A program made the translations under genes and the position numbers. Below are positions 53,834-63,207 of a stretch of DNA of 64,000 nt, piece after piece. Each line of letters begins with the position of its first letter. The first letter of the stretch is position 1. This DNA comes from SXZD01 sp034680345. Lineage in GTDB: Bacteria > Pseudomonadota > Gammaproteobacteria > Burkholderiales > Burkholderiaceae_B. The stretch is taken from contig JAXISZ010000001.1 of assembly GCA_034680345.1 (NCBI GenBank), positions 124,001 to 188,000 of the forward strand, in the 5' to 3' direction. The notes beneath the pieces are model-generated. The model did not search any database. It saw only the letters and a program-made list of their open reading frames with translations, and was not told the origin of the DNA.

Positions 53834-54528
53834 GCCATTCTATTTCCAGCAATAATCACCCCCATATTCGTAGCTTTGTGCGACGTAAGGGACATATCTC
53901 CGAAGCCCAAAAATTTCATGTTGAACACTCGCTGCCAAAATGGAGTATTCCATTTAAAAAACAGTCACTAGAATTAAATCAAACACATGGAAGAAATGCC
54001 CCAGTATGGCTTGAAATTGGCTTTGGCATGGGAGAAACCACCGCAACCATTGCTAAAAACAATACTGATATTAATTATATTGGGGTTGAAATTTTTACTG
54101 CAGGAGTTGGGTCACTACTGAAAAAAATTGAAGAACAAGCCATTCAAAACATACGCATTATTTCCCATGATGTAGTTGAAGTTCTCGAGCACATGATTCC
54201 CGCCCAAAGTTTAGATCGTGTGATGATTTATTTTCCTGACCCATGGCCCAAAGCACGCCATCACAAACGGCGTCTAATTCAACCTCATTTTTTAAATCTA
54301 CTACTACCAAAACTCAAATCAAATGCGATTGTGCACTGCGCTACAGACTGGGAACACTATGCAGAACAAATGCTTAGTGTTCTTAGTCAGTGCTCTAACT
54401 TAAAAAACATGCAAGCCAATGGATCTTACAGCCCAAGACCTGAATCTCGCCCATTAACAAAATTTGAAAATCGTGGTTTAAAACTAGGACACGGTGTTTG
54501 GGACCTGATTTTTCAAAAATTCCCCTGA
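53830..54528 (+). CDS. trmB: tRNA (guanine-N7-)-methyltransferase
   Basis: TrmB makes m7G46 in tRNA using S-adenosylmethionine. The 232-aa protein has the family motifs VWLEIGFGMGETTA, YIGVEIFTAGVGSLL, MIYFPDPWPKARHHKRRL and, at the C-terminus, SRPLTKFENRG. It overlaps thiG by four bases and is probably translationally coupled to it. A small inverted repeat (CCCCTGACAGGGG) covers its stop codon without a T-run. Confidence 0.95.
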   Translation: MSHSISSNNHPHIRSFVRRKGHISEAQKFHVEHSLPKWSIPFKKQSLELNQTHGRNAPVWLEIGFGMGETTATIAKNNTDINYIGVEIFTAGVGSLLKKIEEQAIQNIRIISHDVVEVLEHMIPAQSLDRVMIYFPDPWPKARHHKRRLIQPHFLNLLLPKLKSNAIVHCATDWEHYAEQMLSVLSQCSNLKNMQANGSYSPRPESRPLTKFENRGLKLGHGVWDLIFQKFP

Positions 54529-54593
54529 CAGGGGCATGGTGTTAAACTACTAAATAGGCGATAAAGACAACTGGAAGATCCTTTCACCCAGTC

Positions 54594-56318
54594 ATGTCAG
54601 GTCGAGATAAAAATACAAAACCAAACCCTGCTGAATCACCGAAAACAACCGTTCGGTTGAGTTTGTATTGCTTCGCCCTAACACTGGCCATTCAGCTGCC
54701 TTTTGTTGCTTGGTTAACGATTGGAAGCGCCCCTTTAGAGAACCTTCATACGCTAACCCAGTGGCTACAATGGTTTTTAGATCCTAATAAACGCATTTGG
54801 TTACCTCTGGCTTTATCCTTAGGGTTAAGTACCATGATCACATGGTTTTTTCATCAACGCATTACAGCCCCCCTAAAAAAACTAACTTCTGTAACCCAAG
54901 CGCTATCAAATCACAATTATGAAATGGATGTTAACGTTGAATACGCTGATGATGTAGGCCAACTTGCTTATGCACAACAACAACTGATTGAATATTTACG
55001 ATTACAAGAACAAGAGGTCAGCAAACTGGCCTACGAAGACTCTTTAACGGGCCTTAACAATCGCGCATACTTCCTTAAAATAATTAACCAAATTTTGAAT
55101 GACCAACTGCGTGCCATGGTTGTGATTGTATGGAGTATTGATCGTTTTAAAGTATTAAATAGTGTCCTCGGATTTGCAGCAGGAGATCATCTACTTCGAG
55201 CACTGGGTCTCAGGTTCAAGTCGCACCTAACCGATGCTATTGTAGTTGCTCGATTAAGCAGCACCAGTTTTGCTGTTGGATTTGAACTACTAGAGAACAC
55301 AAAAATTGATACGCTCGTTAATAAAATTTTAAACTCAATTCAAGAACCTTTGCGTATTTATGGGCAACCCATTGAATTATCAGCCACTTGTGGTGTGGCT
55401 ATTGGCCCTAAAGATGGCAATAATGCCGCAGACCTTATGCGTAGAGCCGAAATAGCGCAAACGATTGCGCACGATTCAAAACAAAAATGGGTTACCTTTC
55501 AAAACAACTTTGAAGTTCAGTCTTCTGCGCGACTTTCTATGTTGTCTGAACTTCGTGCAGCTCTTGAATCTAAAGGACAACTCCAACTCTTCTTACAACC
55601 CAAACTAAACTTGAAATCTGGCACGATTGACCACGCTGAAGCACTGGTGCGTTGGCAACATCCACAACGTGGCTTGGTTATGCCTGGCGAATTTATTCCT
55701 TTTGCTGAACAAACCGGCCGAATTTACGACATTACATTATGGGCAATTGAAGAAGCACTACAACTGATTGATGCATTATCAAAAAAAAAACCAATCTGCA
55801 TTTCAGTCAATGTCTCTGCCTTCGATTTACAACAACCCTCATTTGCAGAAAAGGTCATTGAGCTACTCGTAAAATACAGCATTAATCCAAATATGTTGTG
55901 CCTTGAAATTACCGAAAGCAATGCTATGGAAAACCCTACAATTGTTCTTGAAACACTTAAAAAATTACATGCACATCAAATCACGCTAGCCATTGATGAC
56001 TTTGGCTCTGGCTACAGTTCTCTGTCTTACATGAAGCGCTTTCCTGTGCATGAACTCAAAATTGACCGTGCTTTGGTGGCAGGGGTTCGTCACAACACCG
56101 ACAGCGAAACTATTCTACGCTGCACCATAGAACTTGGACATCTAATGGGCATGCATGTTACAGCTGAAGGCGTTGAAACAATGGAAGAGTTCTCTGTGCT
56201 TAAAAGACTCAATGTTGACTATATTCAAGGCTATTTAATTGGAAAAGCCATGCCCTTAGAACTTTTTAAAGCTTTTTGCAACAACTTTAAAAATCAAGAA
56301 ATTCAAAACAATTCCTGA
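54594..56318 (+). CDS. membrane-bound c-di-GMP phosphodiesterase (HAMP, degenerate GGDEF, EAL)
   Basis: Two N-terminal membrane segments (near residues 20–42 and 62–85) flank a short periplasmic loop, followed by a HAMP-like linker. The GGDEF domain is degenerate: the active loop reads LSSTSF, so cyclase activity is not expected. The EAL domain from about residue 320 looks active: EALVRW, LEITESNAM, DDFGSGYSS, LKIDRAL, AEGVET and QGYLIGKAMP keep the metal- and substrate-binding residues. It should hydrolyse c-di-GMP in response to a membrane signal. It follows trmB by 65 bases and ends two bases from the convergent uppP stop. Confidence 0.9.
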   Translation: MSGRDKNTKPNPAESPKTTVRLSLYCFALTLAIQLPFVAWLTIGSAPLENLHTLTQWLQWFLDPNKRIWLPLALSLGLSTMITWFFHQRITAPLKKLTSVTQALSNHNYEMDVNVEYADDVGQLAYAQQQLIEYLRLQEQEVSKLAYEDSLTGLNNRAYFLKIINQILNDQLRAMVVIVWSIDRFKVLNSVLGFAAGDHLLRALGLRFKSHLTDAIVVARLSSTSFAVGFELLENTKIDTLVNKILNSIQEPLRIYGQPIELSATCGVAIGPKDGNNAADLMRRAEIAQTIAHDSKQKWVTFQNNFEVQSSARLSMLSELRAALESKGQLQLFLQPKLNLKSGTIDHAEALVRWQHPQRGLVMPGEFIPFAEQTGRIYDITLWAIEEALQLIDALSKKKPICISVNVSAFDLQQPSFAEKVIELLVKYSINPNMLCLEITESNAMENPTIVLETLKKLHAHQITLAIDDFGSGYSSLSYMKRFPVHELKIDRALVAGVRHNTDSETILRCTIELGHLMGMHVTAEGVETMEEFSVLKRLNVDYIQGYLIGKAMPLELFKAFCNNFKNQEIQNNS

Positions 56319-56320
56319 AT

Positions 56321-57154
56321 TTAACCCCCCCAATTAATCCAACTATTGTAGTGGGACAGCAAAATTAAACCACCAAACACAATCCGGTACCAAGCAAACA
56401 AAGTAAAATCATGCGTACTAATATAGCGCAACAACCAACGCACACAAATAAAAGCACTCAAAAAACTCGCAGCAAAACCCACACCAAACAAGGGAAAATC
56501 TTTAACGCTCAACAATTCACGGTATTTCGCCAATTCATATAAACTGGCTAACAACAAAGTAGGCATTGCTAAGAAAAAAGAAAACTCCGCCGCTACTTTG
56601 CGTGACAAACCCAGCACCAGTCCGCCCATAATCGTAGCACCACTTCGAGAGGTGCCTGGAATCAATGCTAATGCCTGCATCAGCCCAATACACAATGCAT
56701 CTCGACCCGACATATCTTCTAAACGCTGAACTCGAGGCGATTGGTAAACAGATTTAACCCGAGCTTCAATCAGCAAAATCAATACCCCACCAACCACCAA
56801 TGCAACAGCAACTGGAACAGGGGCAAACAACACCGCCTTAATTGAATGACCAAATAAAAGCCCCAAAACGGCTAAAGGTACAAATGCAAAGCATAAATTT
56901 AAAAATAAACGATTGGCCTGAGAACTTTTACCCAAACCAAAAACAGTATCCACAATTTTGGCGCGATATTCCCACATAACGGCAGCAATTGCACCAGTTT
57001 GAATGACAATTTCAAACAGTTTGCCCTTATCATCATTAAAATCAAGAAGATCTCCCACTAAAATTAAATGGCCTGTTGACGAAATGGGTAAAAATTCAGT
57101 TAACCCCTCTACAATGCCTAAAATAAACGCTTTTAATAATAAGATAATGTCCAT
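56321..57154 (-). CDS. uppP: undecaprenyl-diphosphatase (UppP/BacA)
   Basis: UppP dephosphorylates undecaprenyl diphosphate so that the lipid carrier can be reused for peptidoglycan and O-antigen synthesis. The 277-aa integral membrane protein has both catalytic motifs: EGLTEFLPISSTGH near the N-terminus and PGTSRSGATIMGGL in the middle. About eight membrane segments are visible. The gene stands alone on minus. Confidence 0.95.
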   Translation of the reverse strand: MDIILLLKAFILGIVEGLTEFLPISSTGHLILVGDLLDFNDDKGKLFEIVIQTGAIAAVMWEYRAKIVDTVFGLGKSSQANRLFLNLCFAFVPLAVLGLLFGHSIKAVLFAPVPVAVALVVGGVLILLIEARVKSVYQSPRVQRLEDMSGRDALCIGLMQALALIPGTSRSGATIMGGLVLGLSRKVAAEFSFFLAMPTLLLASLYELAKYRELLSVKDFPLFGVGFAASFLSAFICVRWLLRYISTHDFTLFAWYRIVFGGLILLSHYNSWINWGG

Positions 57155-57321
57155 AAGCCCTGTTGTTTAAAAGTTTTTAATAAAATAACAAAAAAATTCA
57201 AAAAAACACATCATAACAGCCCAAAATAGGCTATTTTGGTTATTATCCCAATACAACCAAAATAGCAAAGAAAATCATCAGCAGAAACATTCACCACCTT
57301 TTAACTGTAAAAGCAAATAAG

Positions 57322-58914
57322 ATGAAGCAATACGACGTAGTGGTTATTGGCAGCGGTTTAGCTGGCCTAACAACCGCCCTGCAACTAGCCAACACCATGA
57401 ACGTAGGCATTATCTGCAAAAAAACCGTGTCTGACAGTGCTAGCCGGTGGGCACAAGGCGGTATTGCCGCGGTCATTGATCCAACAGACACCATTGAAGA
57501 ACATGTGCGCGACACGCTAGTTGCCGGTGCTAATTTATGTGAAGAAGCCTCGGTTCGCAACATCATTACACAAGCAAGTCAAGCCATCGACTGGTTAGTT
57601 CAACAAGGCATTCCGTTTTCAAAAGAAGACAGCAATCAGGGGTTTCATTTAACCCAAGAGGGTGGGCACAGCCACCGACGTATTCTACACGTAGCAGACG
57701 CCACTGGAGACGCAGTGCAACGTGTTTTAGAGAATAAAGTACGTCACCATTCAAATATAGAATTGCTAGAACACCACATGGTGGTTGATATTGTCACCAA
57801 CGAATCATTCAACCCACAGCATAAACACGTCTCCGGTTTGTATGTTCTGGACGAAGTAGCCGACCGAGTGCTGGCCATAAGTACACCCTTTGTTGTTTTA
57901 GCAACAGGGGGAGCAGGAAAAGTTTACCTATACACAACCAACCCAGACACCGCCACAGGTGACGGTACAGCGATGGCGTGGCGAGCAGGCTGTCGTATTG
58001 CCAACATGGAATTTATACAATTTCACCCCACGTGCTTATACCACCCATACGCCAAAAGTTTTCTCATTTCTGAAGCCATTCGCGGCGAAGGCGGATACCT
58101 CAAGCTACCCGACGGCACACGTTTCATGCATGAGCACGATGCAAGAACAGAACTTGCACCACGCGATATTGTCGCACGAGCCATTGACTACGAAATGAAA
58201 AAACGCGGGCTTGATCATGTACTACTAGACATCAGCCACAAACCCAAAGCTTTTCTGGAATCGCACTTTCCAACCATTTTTGCGCGATGCTTAGAATTGG
58301 GCATTGATATTTCAAAAGAAGGGATTCCAGTGGTTCCGGCTGCGCACTACACCTGTGGAGGTGTGGTCACCGATATGCAAGCCCGCACAGACCTCAATGG
58401 TTTGTATGCTGTTGGCGAAACAGCTTACACTGGATTACACGGCGCAAATCGACTAGCCAGCAACAGCTTGCTTGAATGTGTAGTCATGGCTCAAGCAGCA
58501 GCCAACGACATTTTGCAACACCCACGCCAAGAAAACCGCCCTTTGCCCGACTGGGATGAAAGCCGCGTCACCGACCCTGACGAAGAAGTCGTGATTGCAC
58601 ACAATTGGGACGAACTGCGCCTAACCATGTGGAACTATGTAGGGATTGTACGAACAGACAAACGCTTAGAACGCGCGCAACACCGCATTCGTCTTTTAAG
58701 AGAAGAAATTGCCGAGTACTACGCCAATTTTCGTGTTAGCAGAGACCTACTTGAACTGCGTAATTTGGTAGAGGTAGCAGATTTAATAGTGACCAGCGCG
58801 CTTTCTCGCCAAGAAAGTCGCGGACTGCACTTCAGCCGCGACCATGCCAGCACCTTACCCAAGGGGTTTCCAACAATCTTACAACGCACTGCCAGCAAAA
58901 AAAGACGCCATTGA
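57322..58914 (+). CDS. nadB: L-aspartate oxidase
   Basis: NadB oxidises L-aspartate to iminoaspartate with FAD, first step of de novo NAD synthesis. It begins with the FAD-binding motif VVIGSGLAGLTTAL, then SRWAQGGIAAV, the active-site block FHLTQEGGHSHRRILH and LATGGAGKVYLYTTNPDTATGDG. The conserved ARTDLNGLYAVGETAYTGLHGANRLASNSLLE is near residue 355. The length, 530 aa, is normal. It faces nadC and nadA, with 22 bases between nadB and nadC stops. Confidence 0.96.
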   Translation: MKQYDVVVIGSGLAGLTTALQLANTMNVGIICKKTVSDSASRWAQGGIAAVIDPTDTIEEHVRDTLVAGANLCEEASVRNIITQASQAIDWLVQQGIPFSKEDSNQGFHLTQEGGHSHRRILHVADATGDAVQRVLENKVRHHSNIELLEHHMVVDIVTNESFNPQHKHVSGLYVLDEVADRVLAISTPFVVLATGGAGKVYLYTTNPDTATGDGTAMAWRAGCRIANMEFIQFHPTCLYHPYAKSFLISEAIRGEGGYLKLPDGTRFMHEHDARTELAPRDIVARAIDYEMKKRGLDHVLLDISHKPKAFLESHFPTIFARCLELGIDISKEGIPVVPAAHYTCGGVVTDMQARTDLNGLYAVGETAYTGLHGANRLASNSLLECVVMAQAAANDILQHPRQENRPLPDWDESRVTDPDEEVVIAHNWDELRLTMWNYVGIVRTDKRLERAQHRIRLLREEIAEYYANFRVSRDLLELRNLVEVADLIVTSALSRQESRGLHFSRDHASTLPKGFPTILQRTASKKRRH

Positions 58915-58936
58915 AAAAATATTAACAAAAAAGTGC

Positions 58937-59824
58937 TTAAGAAACTACAAAACGCATTGAATAATCAATGGCTTTAACGTTTTTTGTTAGATCACCAATT
59001 GAAATTCGATCAACACCTGTTTCAGCTATTTTTCGTAAACTAGAATGGTCAACACCGCCAGACGCTTCCAAAACAGCGCGCCCAGCTGTTAAAGCAACTG
59101 CCTGGTGCATTTGGTCTACAGTAAAATTATCTAACAATATAGACTGCGCGCCCGCACTCAATGCCTGTTCTAGCTCAACCAAGGATTCAACTTCTATTTG
59201 AATGGAAACACCAGCCTGCAACGCAAGGGCAGCATGTATTGCGGGGGCAATACCACCAGCAGCTGCAATATGATTTTCCTTAATTAAAATACCATCGTAT
59301 AAAGCCAGACGTTGGTTTTCCCCGCCGCCAATTCGCACAGCATATTTTTGTGCCAACCTTAAACCAGGAATGGTTTTGCGGGTGTCTAACAACCTCGCTT
59401 TGGTGCCTGATAACAAATTCAATAAACTTCGGACCTTGGTGGCCACACCGGAAAGCAATTGTAAAAAATTCAACGCGGAACGTTCGGCATTGAGCATTGC
59501 ACGGGCATGGCCTGTGATTGTACACACAACTGCATCAGCAGGCATCACAGCCCCCTCTGCAAAATACCATTGAATATGCGTACTGCTGTCTAACTGCTTA
59601 AAAACCTCATTAAACCAAGGCTGGCCACACAACACAGCAGATTCACGAACAAGCACATTGGCACGGGCCTGGCAATTTTCAGCAATTAATAAACCAGTGT
59701 GATCAACCTCGCCAAGGTCTTCTCGTATTGCAGCAAGCACATTGGCATGTACAGCCTGGAGTAAAGTGGGTTTGTACGAAGAAAAAATGTCGCAAGCGTT
59801 AATTGATAAATGATCTAGACTCAT
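58937..59824 (-). CDS. nadC: nicotinate-nucleotide pyrophosphorylase (quinolinate phosphoribosyltransferase)
   Basis: NadC converts quinolinate and PRPP to nicotinate mononucleotide. The 295-aa protein has the family motifs LNFLQLLSGVAT, LLDTRKTIPGLRLAQKYAVRIGG, NHRLALYDGILIKENHI-like segment (LALYDGILIKENHIAAAGG), and VESLVELEQAL. The start ATG overlaps the nadA stop by one base (TAATG), so the two genes are translationally coupled. Confidence 0.95.
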   Translation of the reverse strand: MSLDHLSINACDIFSSYKPTLLQAVHANVLAAIREDLGEVDHTGLLIAENCQARANVLVRESAVLCGQPWFNEVFKQLDSSTHIQWYFAEGAVMPADAVVCTITGHARAMLNAERSALNFLQLLSGVATKVRSLLNLLSGTKARLLDTRKTIPGLRLAQKYAVRIGGGENQRLALYDGILIKENHIAAAGGIAPAIHAALALQAGVSIQIEVESLVELEQALSAGAQSILLDNFTVDQMHQAVALTAGRAVLEASGGVDHSSLRKIAETGVDRISIGDLTKNVKAIDYSMRFVVS

Positions 59825-60996
59825 TAAGCAGGCCCTATTTGACGGTGAACGTGTTCCAAAGATAAGTTGGCCGATGACTTAGTGCTTACACCAGCAACAC
59901 CACGCTCTTTAGCAAAGGCCAACATACGGTCAATACACACATAGGCCTGGCGCCCAAGCGCGGCATCTACCAAAACCTCACCAACACCAGAGTCAAAACC
60001 ATTTTCTAAGACGTCGCACAAATTGGTCAGAGCATTCATCGCCATCCAAGGGCAATGCGCACAACTTTTGCAAGTTGCCGCATTTCCAGCTGTAGGGGCT
60101 TCAATAAATTCTTTGTTTGGTGCGGCCTTGCGCATTGCGTGTAAGATGCCATTGTCAGTGGCTACAATAAACCGCTTGGCTGGTGATTGCTGTGCAGCTT
60201 TAATTAACTGCGTTGTAGACCCCACCACATCAGCCAATTGCAAGACCGCAGCTGGAGATTCTGGATGAACCAACACCTGAGCGCCAGCATATTGACCTTT
60301 CATTAATGCCAGTTCGGTGGCTTTAAACTCGTCATGCACAAGACATGAGCCCTGCCATAAAATCATATCAGCCCCTGTTTTTTCCTGAATGTACTGCCCC
60401 AAGTGACGGTCGGGTGCCCACAAAATTTTCTGCCCTTGCGCGTGTAAGTGCGCCACAATTTCCAAACCAATGCTGGATGTCACCATCCAGTCTGCGCGAG
60501 CCTTCACAGCCGCACTGGTGTTGGCATACACCACCACCAACCGGTCAGGGTGCTGATCACAAAACCGTGAAAACTGCTCAGCAGGACAACCCAAATCAAG
60601 AGAACACGTGGCCTGTAAATCAGGCATAAAAACGCGCTTTTCTGGATTCAAAATTTTACTGGTTTCGCCCATGAACCGAACACCGGCCACCACCAAATTT
60701 GGCGCTTGATGTTCACGACCAAAACGCGCCATTTCAAGAGAATCTGACACACAGCCGCCCGTTTCTAGAGCCAAATCTTGCAAATCTGCATCAACATAGT
60801 AATGCGCTACCAAAACAGCATTACGGGCCTTCAACAAAGCAGTGGCTTTGTCCTTCAACAATTTTTTTTCTTGCAAACAAATTGCTGCGGGCACTTTTGC
60901 CCAAGCCATTGAAGTAGAACAAAATTGCGTTGGATTTTTCGCATCAGGCAGGTCAAAATCAACAGCTTTATCAGTTTGATTGACTAAAGGGTTCAC
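59824..60996 (-). CDS. nadA: quinolinate synthase A
   Basis: NadA condenses iminoaspartate with dihydroxyacetone phosphate to quinolinate using a [4Fe-4S] cluster. The 390-aa protein has the motifs AVLVAHYYVDADLQDLA, VVAGVRFMGETSKILNPEK, the first cluster cysteine in DLQATCSLDLGCPAEQF, and C-terminal CKSCAHCPWMAMN. It is the longer proteobacterial type. With nadC and the convergent nadB it forms a complete de novo pathway to nicotinate mononucleotide. Confidence 0.96.
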   Translation of the reverse strand: MNPLVNQTDKAVDFDLPDAKNPTQFCSTSMAWAKVPAAICLQEKKLLKDKATALLKARNAVLVAHYYVDADLQDLALETGGCVSDSLEMARFGREHQAPNLVVAGVRFMGETSKILNPEKRVFMPDLQATCSLDLGCPAEQFSRFCDQHPDRLVVVYANTSAAVKARADWMVTSSIGLEIVAHLHAQGQKILWAPDRHLGQYIQEKTGADMILWQGSCLVHDEFKATELALMKGQYAGAQVLVHPESPAAVLQLADVVGSTTQLIKAAQQSPAKRFIVATDNGILHAMRKAAPNKEFIEAPTAGNAATCKSCAHCPWMAMNALTNLCDVLENGFDSGVGEVLVDAALGRQAYVCIDRMLAFAKERGVAGVSTKSSANLSLEHVHRQIGPA

Positions 60997-61124
60997 AATA
61001 ACTCCATTTAAGCGGCAATATCACCCATTATTTTACGCTTAGATGGCAAAACTCACCGTCTCAGGTGGTACAAAAATGAAATAAAAATGTGCAATATGAC
61101 CCTAATGGACTAGGGTTTTTGGCT

Positions 61125-62090
61125 ATGGATTCAAATCAACAACACACACCGGATATCAGCGGGGGTATTTTAGAGTGGCTTGGACAAAAATTTGGTCTGC
61201 CTGTGCTCATGGTTGACAAACAAATTAAATTATTGGGGTGTACACAACGCATGTCACAACTTCTGGAATATGCCGGTTACAAAACACCAAAATTAATTTA
61301 TGGAGAACCCTTGCCCACTGAGTTAAATGCACTATCCAAACAAATGAAACTTTGTTTAAGCACAGAACAAAGCCGTTTCATAAATCTAGATTTACCACAG
61401 AAAACAATCAAAACGTTCAAACCATCTCAAAACAAAGTGATTTTACCTCCTATTAACACGCTAAATCTTTCTCTAAGTCCATACCAATTCAAAGAATTAC
61501 AAATATGCCTAGCCTATGCTCACGAAAATCTAAATAACTCTAGAGGAGAGCGCCGCTTATTAAACATTATTGAAACACTAGAACAAGCCTTAGTTACAGA
61601 TGAATTAACCGGTGCTTACAATCGCAACTTTATGCAGCGACATTTTGAAAGTTTGTTACAACAAGCTCAAAGAAATCAGCAAGCACTTAGTTTAATTATG
61701 TTTGACTTTGACTTTTTTAAAAAAATCAATGACAAACACGGCCATATTGCCGGCGATCAAATGCTAAGGCACAGCGTTATGCTACTAAAAGCCCACCTTA
61801 GACAAGAAGATGCATTAATTCGCTACGGTGGTGAAGAGTTTATTATCATGCTGCCACGTACACAAATGAAAAAAGCCACAGAAACCGCGGAACGGATGCG
61901 CAGCCTACTACAGTCCCACCCATTTTGTTATGCCGGTTTAAAAATCACACTGTCCGCTAGTTTTGGAGTAACAGAATTTAATTTTCAGCAAGACTCGGCT
62001 GAAACACTATTAAAACGTGCGGACCAAGCTCTATACCTTGCCAAAGACAAAGGGCGCAATTGCGTGGTTGGCAAATACTACCAGCAGTGA
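61125..62090 (+). CDS. diguanylate cyclase (GGDEF) with inhibitory I-site
   Basis: The C-terminal GGDEF domain (about 165 residues) is intact: DELTGAYNRNFMQRHF, FDFDFFKKINDKHGHIAGDQML, and the active loop RYGGEEF. An I-site RQED lies exactly five residues before GGEEF, so product feedback is expected. The N-terminal ~155 residues contain no recognised domain; there is no membrane segment, so it is cytoplasmic. I chose ATG 61125; a GTG at 61089 is also in frame, but TAGGG lies at better distance from the ATG. It lies 285 bases upstream of the curlin-like cluster on the same strand. Confidence 0.9.
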   Translation: MDSNQQHTPDISGGILEWLGQKFGLPVLMVDKQIKLLGCTQRMSQLLEYAGYKTPKLIYGEPLPTELNALSKQMKLCLSTEQSRFINLDLPQKTIKTFKPSQNKVILPPINTLNLSLSPYQFKELQICLAYAHENLNNSRGERRLLNIIETLEQALVTDELTGAYNRNFMQRHFESLLQQAQRNQQALSLIMFDFDFFKKINDKHGHIAGDQMLRHSVMLLKAHLRQEDALIRYGGEEFIIMLPRTQMKKATETAERMRSLLQSHPFCYAGLKITLSASFGVTEFNFQQDSAETLLKRADQALYLAKDKGRNCVVGKYYQQ

Positions 62091-62374
62091 TTTTATAAAA
62101 ATGAATTGGTCATAAGCGTATAATTTATTGCAATTATTTCATTTAATTTCACCGATTCATTTTAAATCGCACCCAAAGCGTTATTGTACGCTTACCACCC
62201 AAAATATTTTTTACTCTAAAGCTAAAAAAGGAACTTTTTGGATTTCATAGCCACTAAGTTATATACGCCTTGTGCTTGTATTTTGGGTGTATATCTAACT
62301 ACAACAAAACACTTAGCCTTAACGCTATTAATCACTACGTAAAGCTAAGTAAATTCTTATATTTTGGAGTTAAA
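62091..62374 (+). promoter_or_regulatory. upstream region of the curlin-like cluster
   Basis: These 284 bases carry no separate gene I can support. They are AT-rich and end with TTGGAGT five bases before the ATG at 62375, a good ribosome-binding site. An in-frame reading upstream of that ATG exists but lacks any start with a ribosome-binding site and would put the signal peptide inside the chain. Confidence 0.4.
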
Positions 62375-62893
62375 ATGAAACAACATTTTCTTAAAACCTT
62401 AATTGGCGCATCCTTAGCTTGCACGTCACTCGCTTTGCAAGCACAAGTTTATTTTGGAAATCAAGTGAACACTGGAAACCAATACGCAACTCTTAGACTT
62501 AACAATGTTATTGTTACTGAAAGCGAACTTAATGTGTCTGCCATTGGTAACGTTATGAGCGCGAGTGCAACACGAGGTGAACTGGAAATCGTAAGCCAAT
62601 CAAACGTTGCGGCTGCTACCCAAACCAATTCTGGTAATCAATTTACTACAATTGACATAGCTGGTGCAAACACCAACTTAACTCAAACTGTTATTAACGG
62701 CTCAGCAGTTGGTAACGCTCAAACTTTCTCAGTAGAAAATACAGCTAGTTTTGCAGATGGCACCCAAAGAGGTCTTCCACAAGTGAACTCAGGAGAGCAA
62801 AGCGCAACACTAAACTGGGCTCTAGACCCAACCACAAAATTTCAACTCAACTTATCAAGTATTGGTAACGCACAATCCTTCTCCATCAAATAA
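62375..62893 (+). CDS. secreted curlin-like repeat protein with three 53-residue repeats
   Basis: I do not recognise a named family. The 172-aa protein has a signal peptide (residues 1–23, SLALQA|Q) and then three repeats of 53 residues. Each repeat has a first half-motif (NTGNQYATL at 32–40, NSGNQFTTI at 85–93, NSGEQSATL at 138–146) and, 24–26 residues later, a second half-motif (SAIGNVMSAS at 55–64, SAVGNAQTFS at 110–119, SSIGNAQSFS at 161–170). The second half-motif, preceded by SELN or QLNL, resembles the SxLNxxQxGxxN strand-turn unit of CsgA/CsgB. Gly, Asn, Gln and Ser are abundant and there is no cysteine after the signal. A beta-solenoid or amyloid-type fibre subunit is inferred. Curli genes csgCEFG are not in the window. 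Confidence 0.75.
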   Translation: MKQHFLKTLIGASLACTSLALQAQVYFGNQVNTGNQYATLRLNNVIVTESELNVSAIGNVMSASATRGELEIVSQSNVAAATQTNSGNQFTTIDIAGANTNLTQTVINGSAVGNAQTFSVENTASFADGTQRGLPQVNSGEQSATLNWALDPTTKFQLNLSSIGNAQSFSIK

Positions 62894-62896
62894 ACC

Positions 62897-62926
62897 ACTC
62901 TAAAAATTCTAAAGAATTTTTAGAGT
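62897..62926 (+). terminator. AT-rich inverted repeat after the first curlin-like gene
   Basis: ACTCTAAAAATTC and GAATTTTTAGAGT form a 13-base-pair stem with a four-base loop directly after the stop codon. It is AT-rich and followed by ATTTTG, so alone it is a weak terminator or an mRNA 3'-end stabiliser; a stronger terminator follows six bases later. Confidence 0.55.
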
Positions 62927-62931
62927 ATTTT

Positions 62932-62970
62932 GCCAATCATATCTTTATAAGTTAATGATTGGCTTTTTTT
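62932..62970 (+). terminator. strong intrinsic terminator after the first curlin-like gene
   Basis: GCCAATCAT (62932–62940) pairs with ATGATTGGC (62955–62963), followed by eight T's. It separates the first curlin-like gene from the second, so the downstream genes need readthrough or their own promoter. The remaining bases to 63207 hold no gene I can support; they end in TTTTAGGAG upstream of the next start. Confidence 0.8.
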
Positions 62971-63207
62971 TGTGCTTTTGATCTTATTTTGAGCTCGGTA
63001 AATCACATTCAAATGCGCTTTAACTTTTCTATTGTAGCTAAGCGCAAACTTATTTTTTAAAGCCTTTACAAATTCATACTGTTTATTAAAGCCACACGCA
63101 ACATAGAAAAATTGAACCTTTATTTTTTTATTGTCACTTAAATTTAGAGTTTGCTTACGTTGTTTTGGTTAAAAACCTAAATCTAACACTTTGTTTTAGG
63201 AGTTGCT

